A stretch of 64,000 bases of DNA from DATBJJ01 sp963750915 (GTDB taxonomy: Bacteria; Acidobacteriota; Vicinamibacteria; Vicinamibacterales; 2-12-FULL-66-21), in NCBI GenBank assembly GCA_963750915.1, contig CAVVSF010000009.1, positions 186,001-250,000 on the forward strand, written 5' to 3'. A program made the position numbers and the translations under genes. This document shows, piece after piece, positions 1 to 8,183 of this stretch; position 1 is the first letter of the stretch; the number at the start of each line of letters is the position of its first letter. Below the pieces are notes generated by a model. It saw only the letters and a list, made by a program, of their open reading frames with translations. It was not told where the DNA came from and ran no database searches.

Positions 1-688
1 CGGTGAGGACTGAGCGCTTCAGCCAGTGCAGCTGCTCTTCGCGGGCAACGAATGGCGGCGCGATCAGCACGAACGCGCGCAGCGCGACGCCGCGCGTCAG
101 AATGGCGCCGGCCGCGCGCTTGAAGCCGTCGACAGTCATGTGCTTGTTCAGTCGCTCCAGCGCCTGGGGGTGCGCGGTTTCGAGACCCATCGCGATCTCG
201 AGCGGCGGCGGTCCGTCCCAGTACGGCGACAGCACATCGAGGAATCGTTCGAGCCGCGGTCCGATCAGCGATGGGTGTGATTCGATGACGACGTGTTTGA
301 ACGAGCGCACGGCGTTGGCGATAGCTTCGTAATCGCCGGGTGGCACCGCCCGCGGATCGAAGAAGCTGCCGGCGTTGTAAAGCTTGACCTGCACGACGGT
401 GTCGCCCCGCGCCAGGAGGTCGGCGCGGGCGGCGTCAATCTGCGCCGGAATTGCGCCGGCGGGCGTGTCATCCACGATCGTGTGCAGCCACAGGTCGCAC
501 ATCGCGCACCGCCACGGACACTCGCGCCCGGTCAGGAAGATGGTCGCGCTGGTGATGACGCGGCCGTCGCTCCCGCGCTCGTCTTCGACGAGGACGCCCT
601 GGTGCCGCCAGGGGTCATGCGCCGGCCGGGGCCCGCGATGCTCCAGAATGAAGCGTTCGCGGGCGGCGGGAATCTCTGGGTACGGCAC
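1..688 (-). CDS. Radical SAM enzyme, N-terminal part (cut by window edge)
   Basis: The gene runs off the left edge, so only about the first 229 codons are visible. Residues 57-64 read C-P-W-R-C-A-M-C, a CxxxCxxC motif that binds the 4Fe-4S cluster which cleaves S-adenosylmethionine. It is preceded by F-L-T-G-R-E and followed by D-L-W. Later stretches such as VKLYNAGSFFD and AMGLETAHPQALERLNKHM fit the barrel of this superfamily. The TGREC-type motif context reminds me of the COG1244 / archaeosine RaSEA-like group; this is from memory and not confirmed. The proposed GTG start at 686-688 lies 13 nt after the stop of the asparagine-synthetase-like gene on the same strand, so the two are probably co-transcribed. 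No clear Shine-Dalgarno supports this start. The substrate cannot be told from the sequence. Confidence 0.8.
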   Translation of the reverse strand, partial: MPYPEIPAARERFILEHRGPRPAHDPWRHQGVLVEDERGSDGRVITSATIFLTGRECPWRCAMCDLWLHTIVDDTPAGAIPAQIDAARADLLARGDTVVQVKLYNAGSFFDPRAVPPGDYEAIANAVRSFKHVVIESHPSLIGPRLERFLDVLSPYWDGPPPLEIAMGLETAHPQALERLNKHMTVDGFKRAAGAILTRGVALRAFVLIAPPFVAREEQLHWLKRSVLT

Positions 689-701
689 TGGAGGTGCGAG
701 G

Positions 702-2045
702 TCAGGCTCGCGGCGGGTCGACGTAGAACGCGTCGAAGGCGCGCCGGTAGCCGCGCTCGTCGAGGCCGAGATGAACCCGCAGCGCCGCCGCCGGCACGGC
801 GCCGTGCTGGAAGCGGCGCTTGGGGAACGTCGGCATGTCGATGCCGGTGATCGCCTTGACCCCGCGGCTGACGATGGCGCCCTTGAGGGTGTAGAGCGTC
901 GGCACGTCGTAGTTGGTAAGGGCGGCGAACGGTATCGCTTCCGCGACCTCGATGACGTTGGCCCGGGTATAGGGACTGAATCCCAGGAAGCCGTAACGAC
1001 GGGCCGGCGCATAGGTGCGGGCGTAGCTGCGGCTCAGCCCGCCGCTGTACGTCAACGAGTGCTTGATGCGGCCGACCCCCCAGCCTTCCTGGTAGAGCAT
1101 CAGGTTGTCGATGACGCTGCGAATCGTCAGCTCCGGGTTCTCCTCGATCGGGTAGTCCTTGAGGTTCTCGTCGCCGCCGTCGCCGTCGGCGAGGTACCGC
1201 CACTCCGGGTAGCGTTCACGGATGCCGCGGCACAGACGCAGCCCCATCGCCGCGCACTCGACGTCGAGCGGCTTGTAGTCCTCGAGCGCGCGCAGCGTTT
1301 CCTCCACGCGGAGGTCGTCAGCACGTCCATCGATTTCTTCGAGAAAGATCGAGAGCCCGGTGTCGGCGAGAAAGCGGCGGGCCTGCTGCAGGTCCGGGCC
1401 GTCGCCGAGGTTGAGGACGAACGCCTTGAGCCGCGTCGGCGACAGGCCGAGCTGCAGGCAGGCGTGATAGGTCAGGAGAAAGACCGCGCCGCTGTCGATG
1501 CCGCCGGAAAACGCGACCCCGAACGGCGCGCCGGGATGACGCGCCTCGATCCCGCGCAGCCATTTGACGACTTCCTCGTACGCGGCGCCGACGTAGCGGC
1601 GGCCGATGTCGTCGAGGTCGGGCGTCAAGGTGTTGCGCGCCGGGGTGAAGAATCGCGTGTAGACCGGGTCCGGATCGGGACACCCGACGAGCGCCAGCTC
1701 GACGACGTAGTGCGCGGGGATCATGCGGGTGTAGCTCGGATGGAACTGGCCCGCGAGGCCGTCGACGTCGAGCGCCTGCTGGAGTGCGTCGATGCGATCG
1801 GCGACGTAGAGCGCCGGCCCCTCGTGCCGCTTGGCGAGGAAGTAGCGCATCGGCCGATCCATCGAGCGGGCCAGGCGGACGACGGTGCCTTCGCTGGCGA
1901 CGAGCGCGAAAGACCCGTCGATGGCACGGACTTCGGCGGCGTCGCCGCGCAGCACGCGGCGACGCGCCTCGTCGACATCCATGTTGGAGATGTCGTTCAG
2001 CGCCGGGTCGAGCAGGTCGACGACTCGGCTGATGGGATAACGCAT
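702..2045 (-). CDS. Asparagine-synthetase-like ATP-pyrophosphatase without glutaminase cysteine
   Basis: This 447-residue protein resembles the synthetase half of class B asparagine synthetase. The PP-loop SGGIDSG is at residues 180-186 and binds ATP pyrophosphate. Further on, near residue 280, ADGDGGDENLKDYP matches the second nucleotide/substrate loop. The N-terminal 130 residues look like a decayed class II glutaminase fold (IDGSFALV, DRPMRYFLAK), but the chain begins MRYP and has no Cys2, so glutamine hydrolysis is unlikely. It probably adenylates a carboxylate or amide-accepting substrate and uses ammonia or an amine from elsewhere. ATG 2043-2045 is preceded by GAGGA at a good distance. 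It is followed closely by a radical SAM gene on the same strand, which suggests joint modification of an unknown compound rather than asparagine supply. Confidence 0.8.
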   Translation of the reverse strand: MRYPISRVVDLLDPALNDISNMDVDEARRRVLRGDAAEVRAIDGSFALVASEGTVVRLARSMDRPMRYFLAKRHEGPALYVADRIDALQQALDVDGLAGQFHPSYTRMIPAHYVVELALVGCPDPDPVYTRFFTPARNTLTPDLDDIGRRYVGAAYEEVVKWLRGIEARHPGAPFGVAFSGGIDSGAVFLLTYHACLQLGLSPTRLKAFVLNLGDGPDLQQARRFLADTGLSIFLEEIDGRADDLRVEETLRALEDYKPLDVECAAMGLRLCRGIRERYPEWRYLADGDGGDENLKDYPIEENPELTIRSVIDNLMLYQEGWGVGRIKHSLTYSGGLSRSYARTYAPARRYGFLGFSPYTRANVIEVAEAIPFAALTNYDVPTLYTLKGAIVSRGVKAITGIDMPTFPKRRFQHGAVPAAALRVHLGLDERGYRRAFDAFYVDPPRA

Positions 2046-2069
2046 GGCAATCCTCGCGGCGTCGCGTGG

Positions 2070-3644
2070 TTACGTGATCGCCTTCAGCTCCCAGCCCTTG
2101 CGGAAGATCGGCTTCACGTACTTGTTCGCGTCCCGGTTGTTCGTGAACTCCATCTTCTTCGGATCCCAGAGCAGCTTGCCCTCGACCCGCGCTGCGACCG
2201 CGCCGAGCACCATCCACTCGGTGTACGGGCCGGCGATGCCGAAATGCGAGCAGGCGGGTTCGCCGCCCTTGCAGGCGCGCACCCAGTCGCGCTGGTGCCC
2301 TGGCGATCGGGTCAGCGACCGCGGCGGCAGGGCATAACTCGCCCAGCGCGCCCCCGGGAGCAGGCCGACGCTCTCACCGCGTCCGCCCGTGCCGAGATAG
2401 CCCTTCGAGCCGACGAACACGGTGTTGTAGCCGCTGCCTTGCGGCTGGCCGCCGCCACCGCCGCGGCCGCCGCGCCCGCGTCCGCCCGCCGCGCCGGCTT
2501 CCGCTGTCGCCGCGCCACCGCGTCCGCCCGCCGCGCCCGCTTCCGCTGGCGCCGCGCCGCCGCGTCCGCCGGCGCGGCCGCGACCGCCGCCGGCAACTTC
2601 GATCTCCGGGCCGCTCCCCGGTATCGCGCGCATCTCTTCGACGGTCATCCCGGGCGGGGTGTAGACGTCGCCGGTGTCGGACCAATAGATCGCGACCGGC
2701 GGCATGTTCTCGCGCGCCGCGAACTCCCACTTGATGACCGTGCCGCCGCGGGGGAACGTGTAGGGACTCTGGCCCTCGCCCTTCCTCGTGCACTCGACGC
2801 TGACCGGACTTCCGAGCCGCAGCGCCAGGTTCGCCGGCCCGAGCTGGTGGATACCCCAGTCACCGATCAGGCTGCTGCCGAAATCGTAGAACCCGCGCCA
2901 GTTGAACGGCAGGTAGAAGCCAAACTGCTGCTTGTACTCCGACCGGTAAGCGTCGTCGCCCGACGTGAACGGACGCGCCGCGGCCTGGCCCAGCCACAAG
3001 TCCCAGTCGAGCGTGTCCGGCACACGCTCGGTGGCGGGAAGCGTCTGCATCCCCTGCGGCCAGCTGGCGCGGCCGCGGAACGAATGGACTTCCGTGACGT
3101 CGCCGATCTCTCCCGACCAGATAATCTCCGCCGCGACCCGTGTCGCGTCGTGTGAATATCCCTGGTTGCCCATCTGGGTCGCCACCTTGTATTTCGCGGC
3201 GGCCTCGGTCAGGAGCCGCGCTTCCCACGGCGTCCGCGTCAGCGGCTTCTCGACGTACACGTGCTTCCCGAGCTGCATCGCCGCCAGGGCGACGTTGGCG
3301 TGCATGTGGTCCGGGATGATGACCGTGACGGCGTCGAGAGTCTTCTCCTTCTCGAGCATGCGGCGGAAGTCCTTGTACTTCGTCGCCTTGTCCCAGAGCT
3401 TGAAGCCTTCCGCCGCGCGGTCCCAGTCGACATCCGCCATCGCGACGACGTTCTCGGAGTCGAGCGAGGCGAGCACGCCGAGCGCCCGGCCGCCGGCGCC
3501 GACGGCGCCGATGTTCATCTTTTCGTTGGGAGACTGGTAGCCGAGCGCCTTCAGCGAAGGCACACTGCCGAACCCGCCACGCGGGACCATGCCCGCCAGC
3601 AGCGTTCCGAGGAAGAAATGCCGCCGTGAGATGCCGTTAGCCAT
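2070..3644 (-). CDS. Tat-exported Gfo/Idh/MocA-family oxidoreductase with Gly/Arg-rich insertion
   Basis: NAD(P)-dependent sugar or cyclitol dehydrogenase-like protein of 524 residues. It begins MANGISRRHFFLG, a twin-arginine signal, so it should fold with cofactor in the cytoplasm and be exported. The dinucleotide-binding loop GAVGAGGRA lies near residues 45-53, and the family motif EKP is at 132-134 within YVEKPLTR. ATG 3642-3644 has GGAGGAG six bases upstream; an in-frame extension to 3701 lacks such a site. Residues about 350-406 form a low-complexity Gly/Ala/Arg insert with two 14-residue repeats, unusual inside the C-terminal alpha/beta domain. Exported members of this family are common in Acidobacteria and Bacteroidetes and often act on glycans. 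The substrate here is unknown. Confidence 0.88.
   Translation of the reverse strand: MANGISRRHFFLGTLLAGMVPRGGFGSVPSLKALGYQSPNEKMNIGAVGAGGRALGVLASLDSENVVAMADVDWDRAAEGFKLWDKATKYKDFRRMLEKEKTLDAVTVIIPDHMHANVALAAMQLGKHVYVEKPLTRTPWEARLLTEAAAKYKVATQMGNQGYSHDATRVAAEIIWSGEIGDVTEVHSFRGRASWPQGMQTLPATERVPDTLDWDLWLGQAAARPFTSGDDAYRSEYKQQFGFYLPFNWRGFYDFGSSLIGDWGIHQLGPANLALRLGSPVSVECTRKGEGQSPYTFPRGGTVIKWEFAARENMPPVAIYWSDTGDVYTPPGMTVEEMRAIPGSGPEIEVAGGGRGRAGGRGGAAPAEAGAAGGRGGAATAEAGAAGGRGRGGRGGGGGQPQGSGYNTVFVGSKGYLGTGGRGESVGLLPGARWASYALPPRSLTRSPGHQRDWVRACKGGEPACSHFGIAGPYTEWMVLGAVAARVEGKLLWDPKKMEFTNNRDANKYVKPIFRKGWELKAIT
2479..2562. repeat. Two 42-bp direct repeats inside the oxidoreductase gene
   Basis: Two near-identical 42-bp units (2479-2520 and 2521-2562), differing at a few positions, encode the 14-residue repeats GGRGGAATAEAGAA and GGRGGAAPAEAGAA on the minus strand. 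They sit in a longer GC-rich stretch (about 2430-2595) that encodes almost only Gly, Ala, Arg and Pro. The repeats keep the reading frame. Confidence 0.85.
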
Positions 3645-3774
3645 CGTGTCTCCTCCCCGTCTCCTCAATGAAGCGATGCGACCGGATCCGCCGTCTCGCA
3701 CGATTCTTCGCTCGACAGCCGTCCGGCGTCAATGCCGATGGGGTTCCGTCGGCTCCGGGGCGCAGGGGAGCTCG

Positions 3775-4719
3775 TCAGGTGCGGCGTTTGACGCGGCCGA
3801 GCGCGGCGAAGAGCGCCGCGACGCTGGCGGCGGCGACGGCGCCGCGGAGCACGCGCCCCACCCGGTCGGGCACTCTCGGGGGCAGGGAGACGACGCCGCG
3901 GTTGTCTGCGTACACCGGCTGGTGGACGTAGCGTCCGCGCGACGGCGGCGTGAAGTCGTTGGCGAAGCGGGCCAGCTGTGAGGCGACGTCCGGCCCGATG
4001 AGCGGCAGGCCGTGGCCGGCGGCGACGACGTTGGGCCGCAGCACCGCGAGGCGATGCACGCTTTGACGCGCGGCGTGCCAGTCCGTCGTCAACGGCGCCG
4101 GAGGATGACGCAACTCGCGCGCCTTCGTCATCGTCGTCGTCCAGGATTCCTGGTTCTGCGTGACGAGCGCGTCGCCGGCGAGAAGCGTCCGGTTGGCCTC
4201 GTGCCACAGCGAGATGTGACCGACGGTATGACCGGGCGTGTGCAGCGCGCGCCAGCCGCCGAGCTCGGGCACCGACCCGTCTTCAGGCAGGGCACGAATC
4301 GCGGCGCCGAGATCGAGCGCGCGGTAGGGGAACGTCCGCGACATCATCGCGAACGCGCCGCCGACCGTCGGATCGGGCGGGGGATAATGCGAACGTCCGG
4401 TCAGGTACGGCAGTTCGAGCGGGTGAGCGTAGACCGGAACCTTCCAGAGCTCCGCCAGGCGTCGAGCAGATCCTGCGTGGTCGAAGTGACCGTGCGAAAG
4501 AATAATTGCCCGCGGCGCGCGGCCTCCGTAGTGCCTTGCTGCGGCGGATTGCAATTCTACACGGCCGACCCCGGCCAACCCGGTGTCGAACAGCACCCAG
4601 CCAGCGCTCGGGTCGTCGGGGTTGACGTCGATCAGATACGCATTGACGAAGAAAATCGGCACACGTGTAATGCCGCGCGCGGCTACGCCGGCCGCGCCCC
4701 GGTCGTCGGCTTGACCCAT
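3775..4719 (-). CDS. Metallo-beta-lactamase-fold hydrolase
   Basis: This 314-residue MBL-fold enzyme has the dinuclear zinc motif HGHFDH at residues 76-81. HTPGHTVGH supplies the next ligands, LLAGDAL the bridging aspartate, and AAGHGLP the last histidine. These features fit lactonase/glyoxalase-II-like hydrolases. The last 25 residues include a hydrophobic run (VLRGAVAAASVAALFAALG) followed by KRR, so the protein may be tail-anchored in the membrane. ATG 4717-4719 has AGGAAA five bases upstream; an in-frame GTG further upstream at 4786-4788 has no such support. It is divergent from the padR gene. The substrate is unknown: a lactone or thioester is possible. Confidence 0.85.
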   Translation of the reverse strand: MGQADDRGAAGVAARGITRVPIFFVNAYLIDVNPDDPSAGWVLFDTGLAGVGRVELQSAAARHYGGRAPRAIILSHGHFDHAGSARRLAELWKVPVYAHPLELPYLTGRSHYPPPDPTVGGAFAMMSRTFPYRALDLGAAIRALPEDGSVPELGGWRALHTPGHTVGHISLWHEANRTLLAGDALVTQNQESWTTTMTKARELRHPPAPLTTDWHAARQSVHRLAVLRPNVVAAGHGLPLIGPDVASQLARFANDFTPPSRGRYVHQPVYADNRGVVSLPPRVPDRVGRVLRGAVAAASVAALFAALGRVKRRT

Positions 4720-4840
4720 GTACTTTCCTGACTGAGCAACCGGCACGCCAGCCCTACCCGTTTCCTGCTGACTCGGGCGTAAAACCACCCGGTCGAATCG
4801 ATGCTGCTGCGAACCTACTAACCCCCGTGTTTCCGGAACT

Positions 4841-4869
4841 TTGGCGAACCTGTTTCGTCAAAATACATT
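4841..4869 (+). promoter_or_regulatory. Candidate sigma-70-type promoter for padR
   Basis: TTGGCG (4841-4846) and TACATT (4864-4869) are separated by exactly 17 bp and lie 16 nt before the padR ATG. TTGC-GAA-GCAA, a short palindrome, follows the -10 box and could be an autoregulatory PadR site. This is pattern matching only. Confidence 0.35.
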
Positions 4870-4884
4870 GCGAAGCAAGATACT

Positions 4885-5274
4885 ATGACCTACAAGGGTG
4901 ACACGCTGCCCGCGCCCGGCCGTGACGACCGCAAAGGGATCGCCCGCGAGCTGAAACGGGGGTCGCTCGAGCTCATCGTCCTGCACCTGCTCGCCCACGG
5001 CGAGGCGTATGGCTACCAGATCGTCACGAACCTGACCGCCGATACGAACGGCACCCTCGAGGTGACGGACGGCACGCTCTATCCCGTGCTGTATCGGCTC
5101 GAGCGCGCCGGATTCGTCACCGTGCGCTGGGAGACGCAGGCCCGCGGCGTGCCGCGGAAGTACTACCGCCTGACCGATGCCGGGCAGACCGAGCTCGCGC
5201 TGCTCCGGCGGGAATGGACGACCTTCGCGCGAGCGATGGACACGTTGCTTGGTAAGGAGGAGAGCTCGTCATGA
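4885..5274 (+). CDS. PadR-family transcriptional regulator
   Basis: This 129-residue protein has the PadR winged helix. GSLELIVLHLLAHGEAYGYQI is helix 1-2, followed by EVTDGTLYPVLYRLERAGFV (recognition helix) and the wing RKYYRLTDAGQ. PadR proteins usually repress their own operon and a neighbouring membrane or efflux gene in response to a small molecule. The stop codon overlaps the ATG of the next gene (ATGA, 5271-5274), so the two are translationally coupled, as is usual for PadR/membrane-protein pairs. A candidate promoter and a small palindrome lie just upstream. The effector is unknown. Confidence 0.92.
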   Translation: MTYKGDTLPAPGRDDRKGIARELKRGSLELIVLHLLAHGEAYGYQIVTNLTADTNGTLEVTDGTLYPVLYRLERAGFVTVRWETQARGVPRKYYRLTDAGQTELALLRREWTTFARAMDTLLGKEESSS

Positions 5275-5870
5275 GGACCGCCGACTGGTACATCGATCAA
5301 GTACTCGCGCTGCTCCCGTCGGCGACGCCGATGCGCGAGCAGATCGCCACCGAACTCCGCGGTCACATCGCGGAACGCCTGGCGGGCGGCCACACGGTCG
5401 ACGAGGTGCTGGCGCTGCTGGGCAATCCCGTGCACCTGGCTGAGTCGTACCTGGCGTCGGTCCCTCTGGTCAGCGCCCGGTTCTGGCCGCGCGTCCTGGC
5501 CAAGGTGGTCGACATCGCCACGATCGGCGCGGTCGTGCTGCCGCTGGCGTGGCTGGCGACGCGGCTCGTGCCGCGGGAGTTCATGCCAATCGTCGTGATC
5601 TGGGTCGCGCTGGCTGGCGGCAGCCTGCTGTTCGCGCCGTACACGGCCCTGACCGAGTGGAAGTACGGACAGACGTTCGGCAAGTACCTGATTGGTCTCC
5701 GCGTTGTCCGCGAGTCGGGCACTCGTATCGGGTTCGGCCAGGCGGTCGTCCGTCAGCTGCCGATGTTCTTCCAGTTCTACTGGATCGACGTGCTGTTCGT
5801 GCTGTTCACGGAGAAGAGCCAGCGGGCGTTCGAGATGCTGTCGAAGACGCGCGTCGTCACGGTGCAGTGA
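5271..5870 (+). CDS. RDD-family membrane protein with DUF1700-like N-terminus
   Basis: The 199-residue product starts with about 65 soluble residues. These contain a helical pattern (MREQIATELRGHIAERL ... VDEVLALLGNPVHLAESY) seen in DUF1700-type proteins paired with PadR regulators. An RDD domain follows, with the Arg/Asp-bearing first membrane segment FWPRVLAKVVDIATIGAVVL, a second segment PIVVIWVALAGGSLLF, and the conserved TEWKYGQTFGKYLIGLRVV. A last hydrophobic segment is QFYWIDVLFVLF. It is likely an inner-membrane protein of unknown transport or stress role, controlled by the overlapping padR gene. Confidence 0.85.
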   Translation: MRTADWYIDQVLALLPSATPMREQIATELRGHIAERLAGGHTVDEVLALLGNPVHLAESYLASVPLVSARFWPRVLAKVVDIATIGAVVLPLAWLATRLVPREFMPIVVIWVALAGGSLLFAPYTALTEWKYGQTFGKYLIGLRVVRESGTRIGFGQAVVRQLPMFFQFYWIDVLFVLFTEKSQRAFEMLSKTRVVTVQ

Positions 5871-5888
5871 ACATCGTCAGCCGTCGGC

Positions 5889-6200
5889 GCCAGTCCCCGG
5901 GGACAGTCACCCGTGCCAGTCCCCGGGGACAGTCACCCGTGCCAGTCCCCGGGGACAAGTCACCCGTGCCAGTCCCTGGACTTCCCGGGGACAAGTCACC
6001 CGTGCCAGTCCCCGGGACAGTCACCCGTGCCAGTCCCCGGGGACAAGTCACCCGTGCCAGTCCCCGGGACAGTCACTCGTGCCAGTCCCCGGGGACAGTC
6101 ACCCGTGCCAGTCCCCGGGGACAGTCACCCGTGCCAGTCCCCGGGGACAGTCACCCGTGCCAGTCCCCGGGGACAGACACTCGTGCCAGTCCCCGGCTGG
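5889..6200. repeat. Tandem array of about 11 palindromic 25-27 bp repeats
   Basis: The unit is about GCCAGTCCCCGGGGACAGTC plus ACCCGT. Units start at 5889, 5915, 5941, 5968, 6004, 6029, 6056, 6081, 6107, 6133 and 6159, with a partial unit at 6185. Most are 26 bp, some 25 or 27. The one at 5968 is 36 bp with an extra CTGGACTT-like piece. The arms GGGGAC and GTCCCC are inverted repeats, so each junction can form a hairpin. There are no unique spacers. The array fills most of the 360 bp between the RDD gene and the convergent glycerophosphodiesterase gene. No gene is credible in it. Confidence 0.95.
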
Positions 6201-6230
6201 TGCGGACTCCACGGGCGGCCTTGCTCCGAA

Positions 6231-7172
6231 TCAGCGCCTCGGGGCGCGTCCGGGCATCTGGTCCGGGTTGTCGGTGATCACGCCGTCGACCTGCAGCTTT
6301 TCGATGTAGTGCGCCATTTCTGCCCGGACGTCCGGATAGCCGGTGACGGCGGACGCGCGGAAGGTATACGGCGTGATTGGCATGCCAAGCTGCCGCACTC
6401 GCGCGATGCCTTCCGCCTGGCTCGTCATCACTGTCTTGTCGGGGCTCAGGCCGGTCGCGAACTTGCGCATCTTCTCGATGCCCTCGGGCGTCAGCCATTG
6501 CGCCGCGTCGCGGGCGTTCACCAGGAAGTGGATCGGCAGCCGGGTCCCGGCAGCGGTCAGGATCTCGAGGCTCGGCGCTGTGAACGACTGAAGCAGGACC
6601 GGCGTTCGCGGGTCGGCTCCAGGCTTGCCGAGTCCTTTCCGCTCGAGCTCGTCGAGAATCATCTGCTCGATTCCCTTGTAACGCTCGGGGTTTTTCAGCT
6701 CGATGAAGAGTCCGGACTTGCCGCGGAGCGAGTCGATGGTCTCGGCGAACGTCGGGATGCGCGTGCCCTTGAACTTCGCATCGAACCACGTCCCGGCGTC
6801 GAGCCGGCGGATCTCTTCGAGCGTGAAGTCCTCGATCATCCACCGGCGCGGCGTCTTGTCGCCCTCGGTGGCGCGGCGGTAGCGATCGGGAAACACCTCT
6901 TCGACGTCGGTCGTACGCTCGAGCGAGTTGTCGTGCAGGCAGACGATCTGGCGATCCTTCGTCAGCTGCAAATCGATCTCGACGTAGTCGGCACCTTGCT
7001 GCGCCGCGAGCTCGAATGCGGGCACCGTATTCTCTGGCGCGTAGGCGGAGGCACCGCGGTGGGCAATGAGCCAGGGCTTGCGAGGCGCGTCCTGCTCTGG
7101 TGGACGAGCGGACCCGATCATCGTCAATCCCAGGACGCCGGCGGCAACGAAGACTCGCGTGAATTGAGGCAC
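6231..7172 (-). CDS. Exported glycerophosphodiester phosphodiesterase
   Basis: This 313-residue protein has a signal peptide (VFVAAGVLGLTMIGSA) and the GDPD TIM barrel. AHRGASAYAPENT near residue 38 supplies the catalytic histidine and the metal-side arginine and asparagine. YVEIDLQLTKDRQIVCLHD supplies the metal-binding Glu/Asp and the second histidine, and LFIELKNP a further metal-site Glu. GVITDNPDQM closes the barrel. It hydrolyses glycerophosphodiesters released from phospholipids, giving sn-glycerol-3-phosphate and an alcohol in the periplasm. Start is GTG 7170-7172; no better ATG preserves the signal peptide. It converges on the repeat array. Confidence 0.9.
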   Translation of the reverse strand: MPQFTRVFVAAGVLGLTMIGSARPPEQDAPRKPWLIAHRGASAYAPENTVPAFELAAQQGADYVEIDLQLTKDRQIVCLHDNSLERTTDVEEVFPDRYRRATEGDKTPRRWMIEDFTLEEIRRLDAGTWFDAKFKGTRIPTFAETIDSLRGKSGLFIELKNPERYKGIEQMILDELERKGLGKPGADPRTPVLLQSFTAPSLEILTAAGTRLPIHFLVNARDAAQWLTPEGIEKMRKFATGLSPDKTVMTSQAEGIARVRQLGMPITPYTFRASAVTGYPDVRAEMAHYIEKLQVDGVITDNPDQMPGRAPRR

Positions 7173-7262
7173 GCGTTTGATTTTACTTCCGGCGCACGAC
7201 GGCGACAGGCGGGCGGCGTTCCCGCGTTTGACGCCCTCCGCGACGCTGAGCTACCGTGAACG

Positions 7263-8183
7263 ATGCCGTTTCCCGAGTGGCTCGAGCCGATGGCGGCGAC
7301 ACTCACGCAGGAGCGCTTCACGGGGCCCGAGTGGACCTTCGAGCGCAAGCTCGACGGCATCAGGGTCATCGCCTACAAGCGCGGCCGCGAGGTCCGCCTG
7401 TTCTCGCGCAACCGCCTGCCTCTCAACGATTCGTACCCCGCGGTAGTCGAAGCCATTGCCGCACTGCCGGTCCGTGAGGTGATTCTCGACGGCGAAGCGA
7501 GCTGGGCATGGGGCCGGCTCGGGCGCGGCGACTATCACGTCTTCGACATCCTCTGGCTCGACGGCCGCGACGTCACCTCGGCGACGCTGGAAGAACGGCG
7601 GGCGCTTCTGCGCGGCTTGTCGCTCACGCTGCCGCTCGAGCAGGTGAAAGAGCTGAAGGACGACGAGCCGTGGGAGCGCGCGTGCCGCGAAGGGTGGGAG
7701 GGCGTGATCGCCAAGCGCCGCGATTCACCCTACGAACATCGCCGCTCGAAGCACTGGCTGAAGATGAAGTGCGAGGCGAGCCAGGAGCTGGTCGTCGGCG
7801 GTTTCACGGATCCGCAAGGCCAGCGCGTCGGTCTCGGTGCCCTGCTGGTCGGCTATTTCGACGGTGAGGACTTCTGCTTCGCCGGAAAAATTGGCACCGG
7901 CTTCGACACCAAACTGCTGCTCGAGCTGCGCCGCAAGCTGGACGCGATGGAGATTGAAAAGTCTCCCTTCACCAGGGCGAAGGGCCTGCCGCGGCTGCGG
8001 GCGCACTGGGTCCGCCCCGAGATTGTCGTCCAGGTGGCGTTCATCGAGTGGACCGGGCACGGCAAGCTCCGCCATCCACGACTGCTCGGGCTGCGGCCTG
8101 ACAAGGCCGCGCGCGACGTCGTGCGTGAAACGCCAGAGTCCAGCCTCAGCGGCCGCGGCCGGCAGCGTGACGGCCGCTCATGA
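7263..8183 (+). CDS. ligD: LigD-type ATP-dependent DNA ligase domain protein
   Basis: This 306-residue ligase has the nucleotidyl-transfer motif KLDGIR with the adenylated lysine at residue 29. It also has the downstream motifs ILDGEASW, GVIAKRRDSPYEHRRSKHWLKMK, and an OB-fold segment ending EIVVQVAFIEWT. It corresponds to the ligase module of LigD, the bacterial non-homologous end-joining enzyme, but stands alone without polymerase or phosphoesterase modules. The next gene, overlapping by four bases (ATGA), encodes the polymerase module, so LigD is split into two coupled genes here. No Ku gene lies in the window. Confidence 0.9.
   Translation: MPFPEWLEPMAATLTQERFTGPEWTFERKLDGIRVIAYKRGREVRLFSRNRLPLNDSYPAVVEAIAALPVREVILDGEASWAWGRLGRGDYHVFDILWLDGRDVTSATLEERRALLRGLSLTLPLEQVKELKDDEPWERACREGWEGVIAKRRDSPYEHRRSKHWLKMKCEASQELVVGGFTDPQGQRVGLGALLVGYFDGEDFCFAGKIGTGFDTKLLLELRRKLDAMEIEKSPFTRAKGLPRLRAHWVRPEIVVQVAFIEWTGHGKLRHPRLLGLRPDKAARDVVRETPESSLSGRGRQRDGRS

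Noticed and set aside
384..3155. Long open plus-strand frame over the asparagine-synthetase-like and dehydrogenase genes
   Set aside because: Rich in Arg, Val and Ala with no recognisable domain; it is the mirror of real minus-strand genes in GC-rich DNA.
5889..6200. CRISPR array
   Set aside because: Units follow each other without unique spacers, the unit itself is a hairpin and no cas genes are near.
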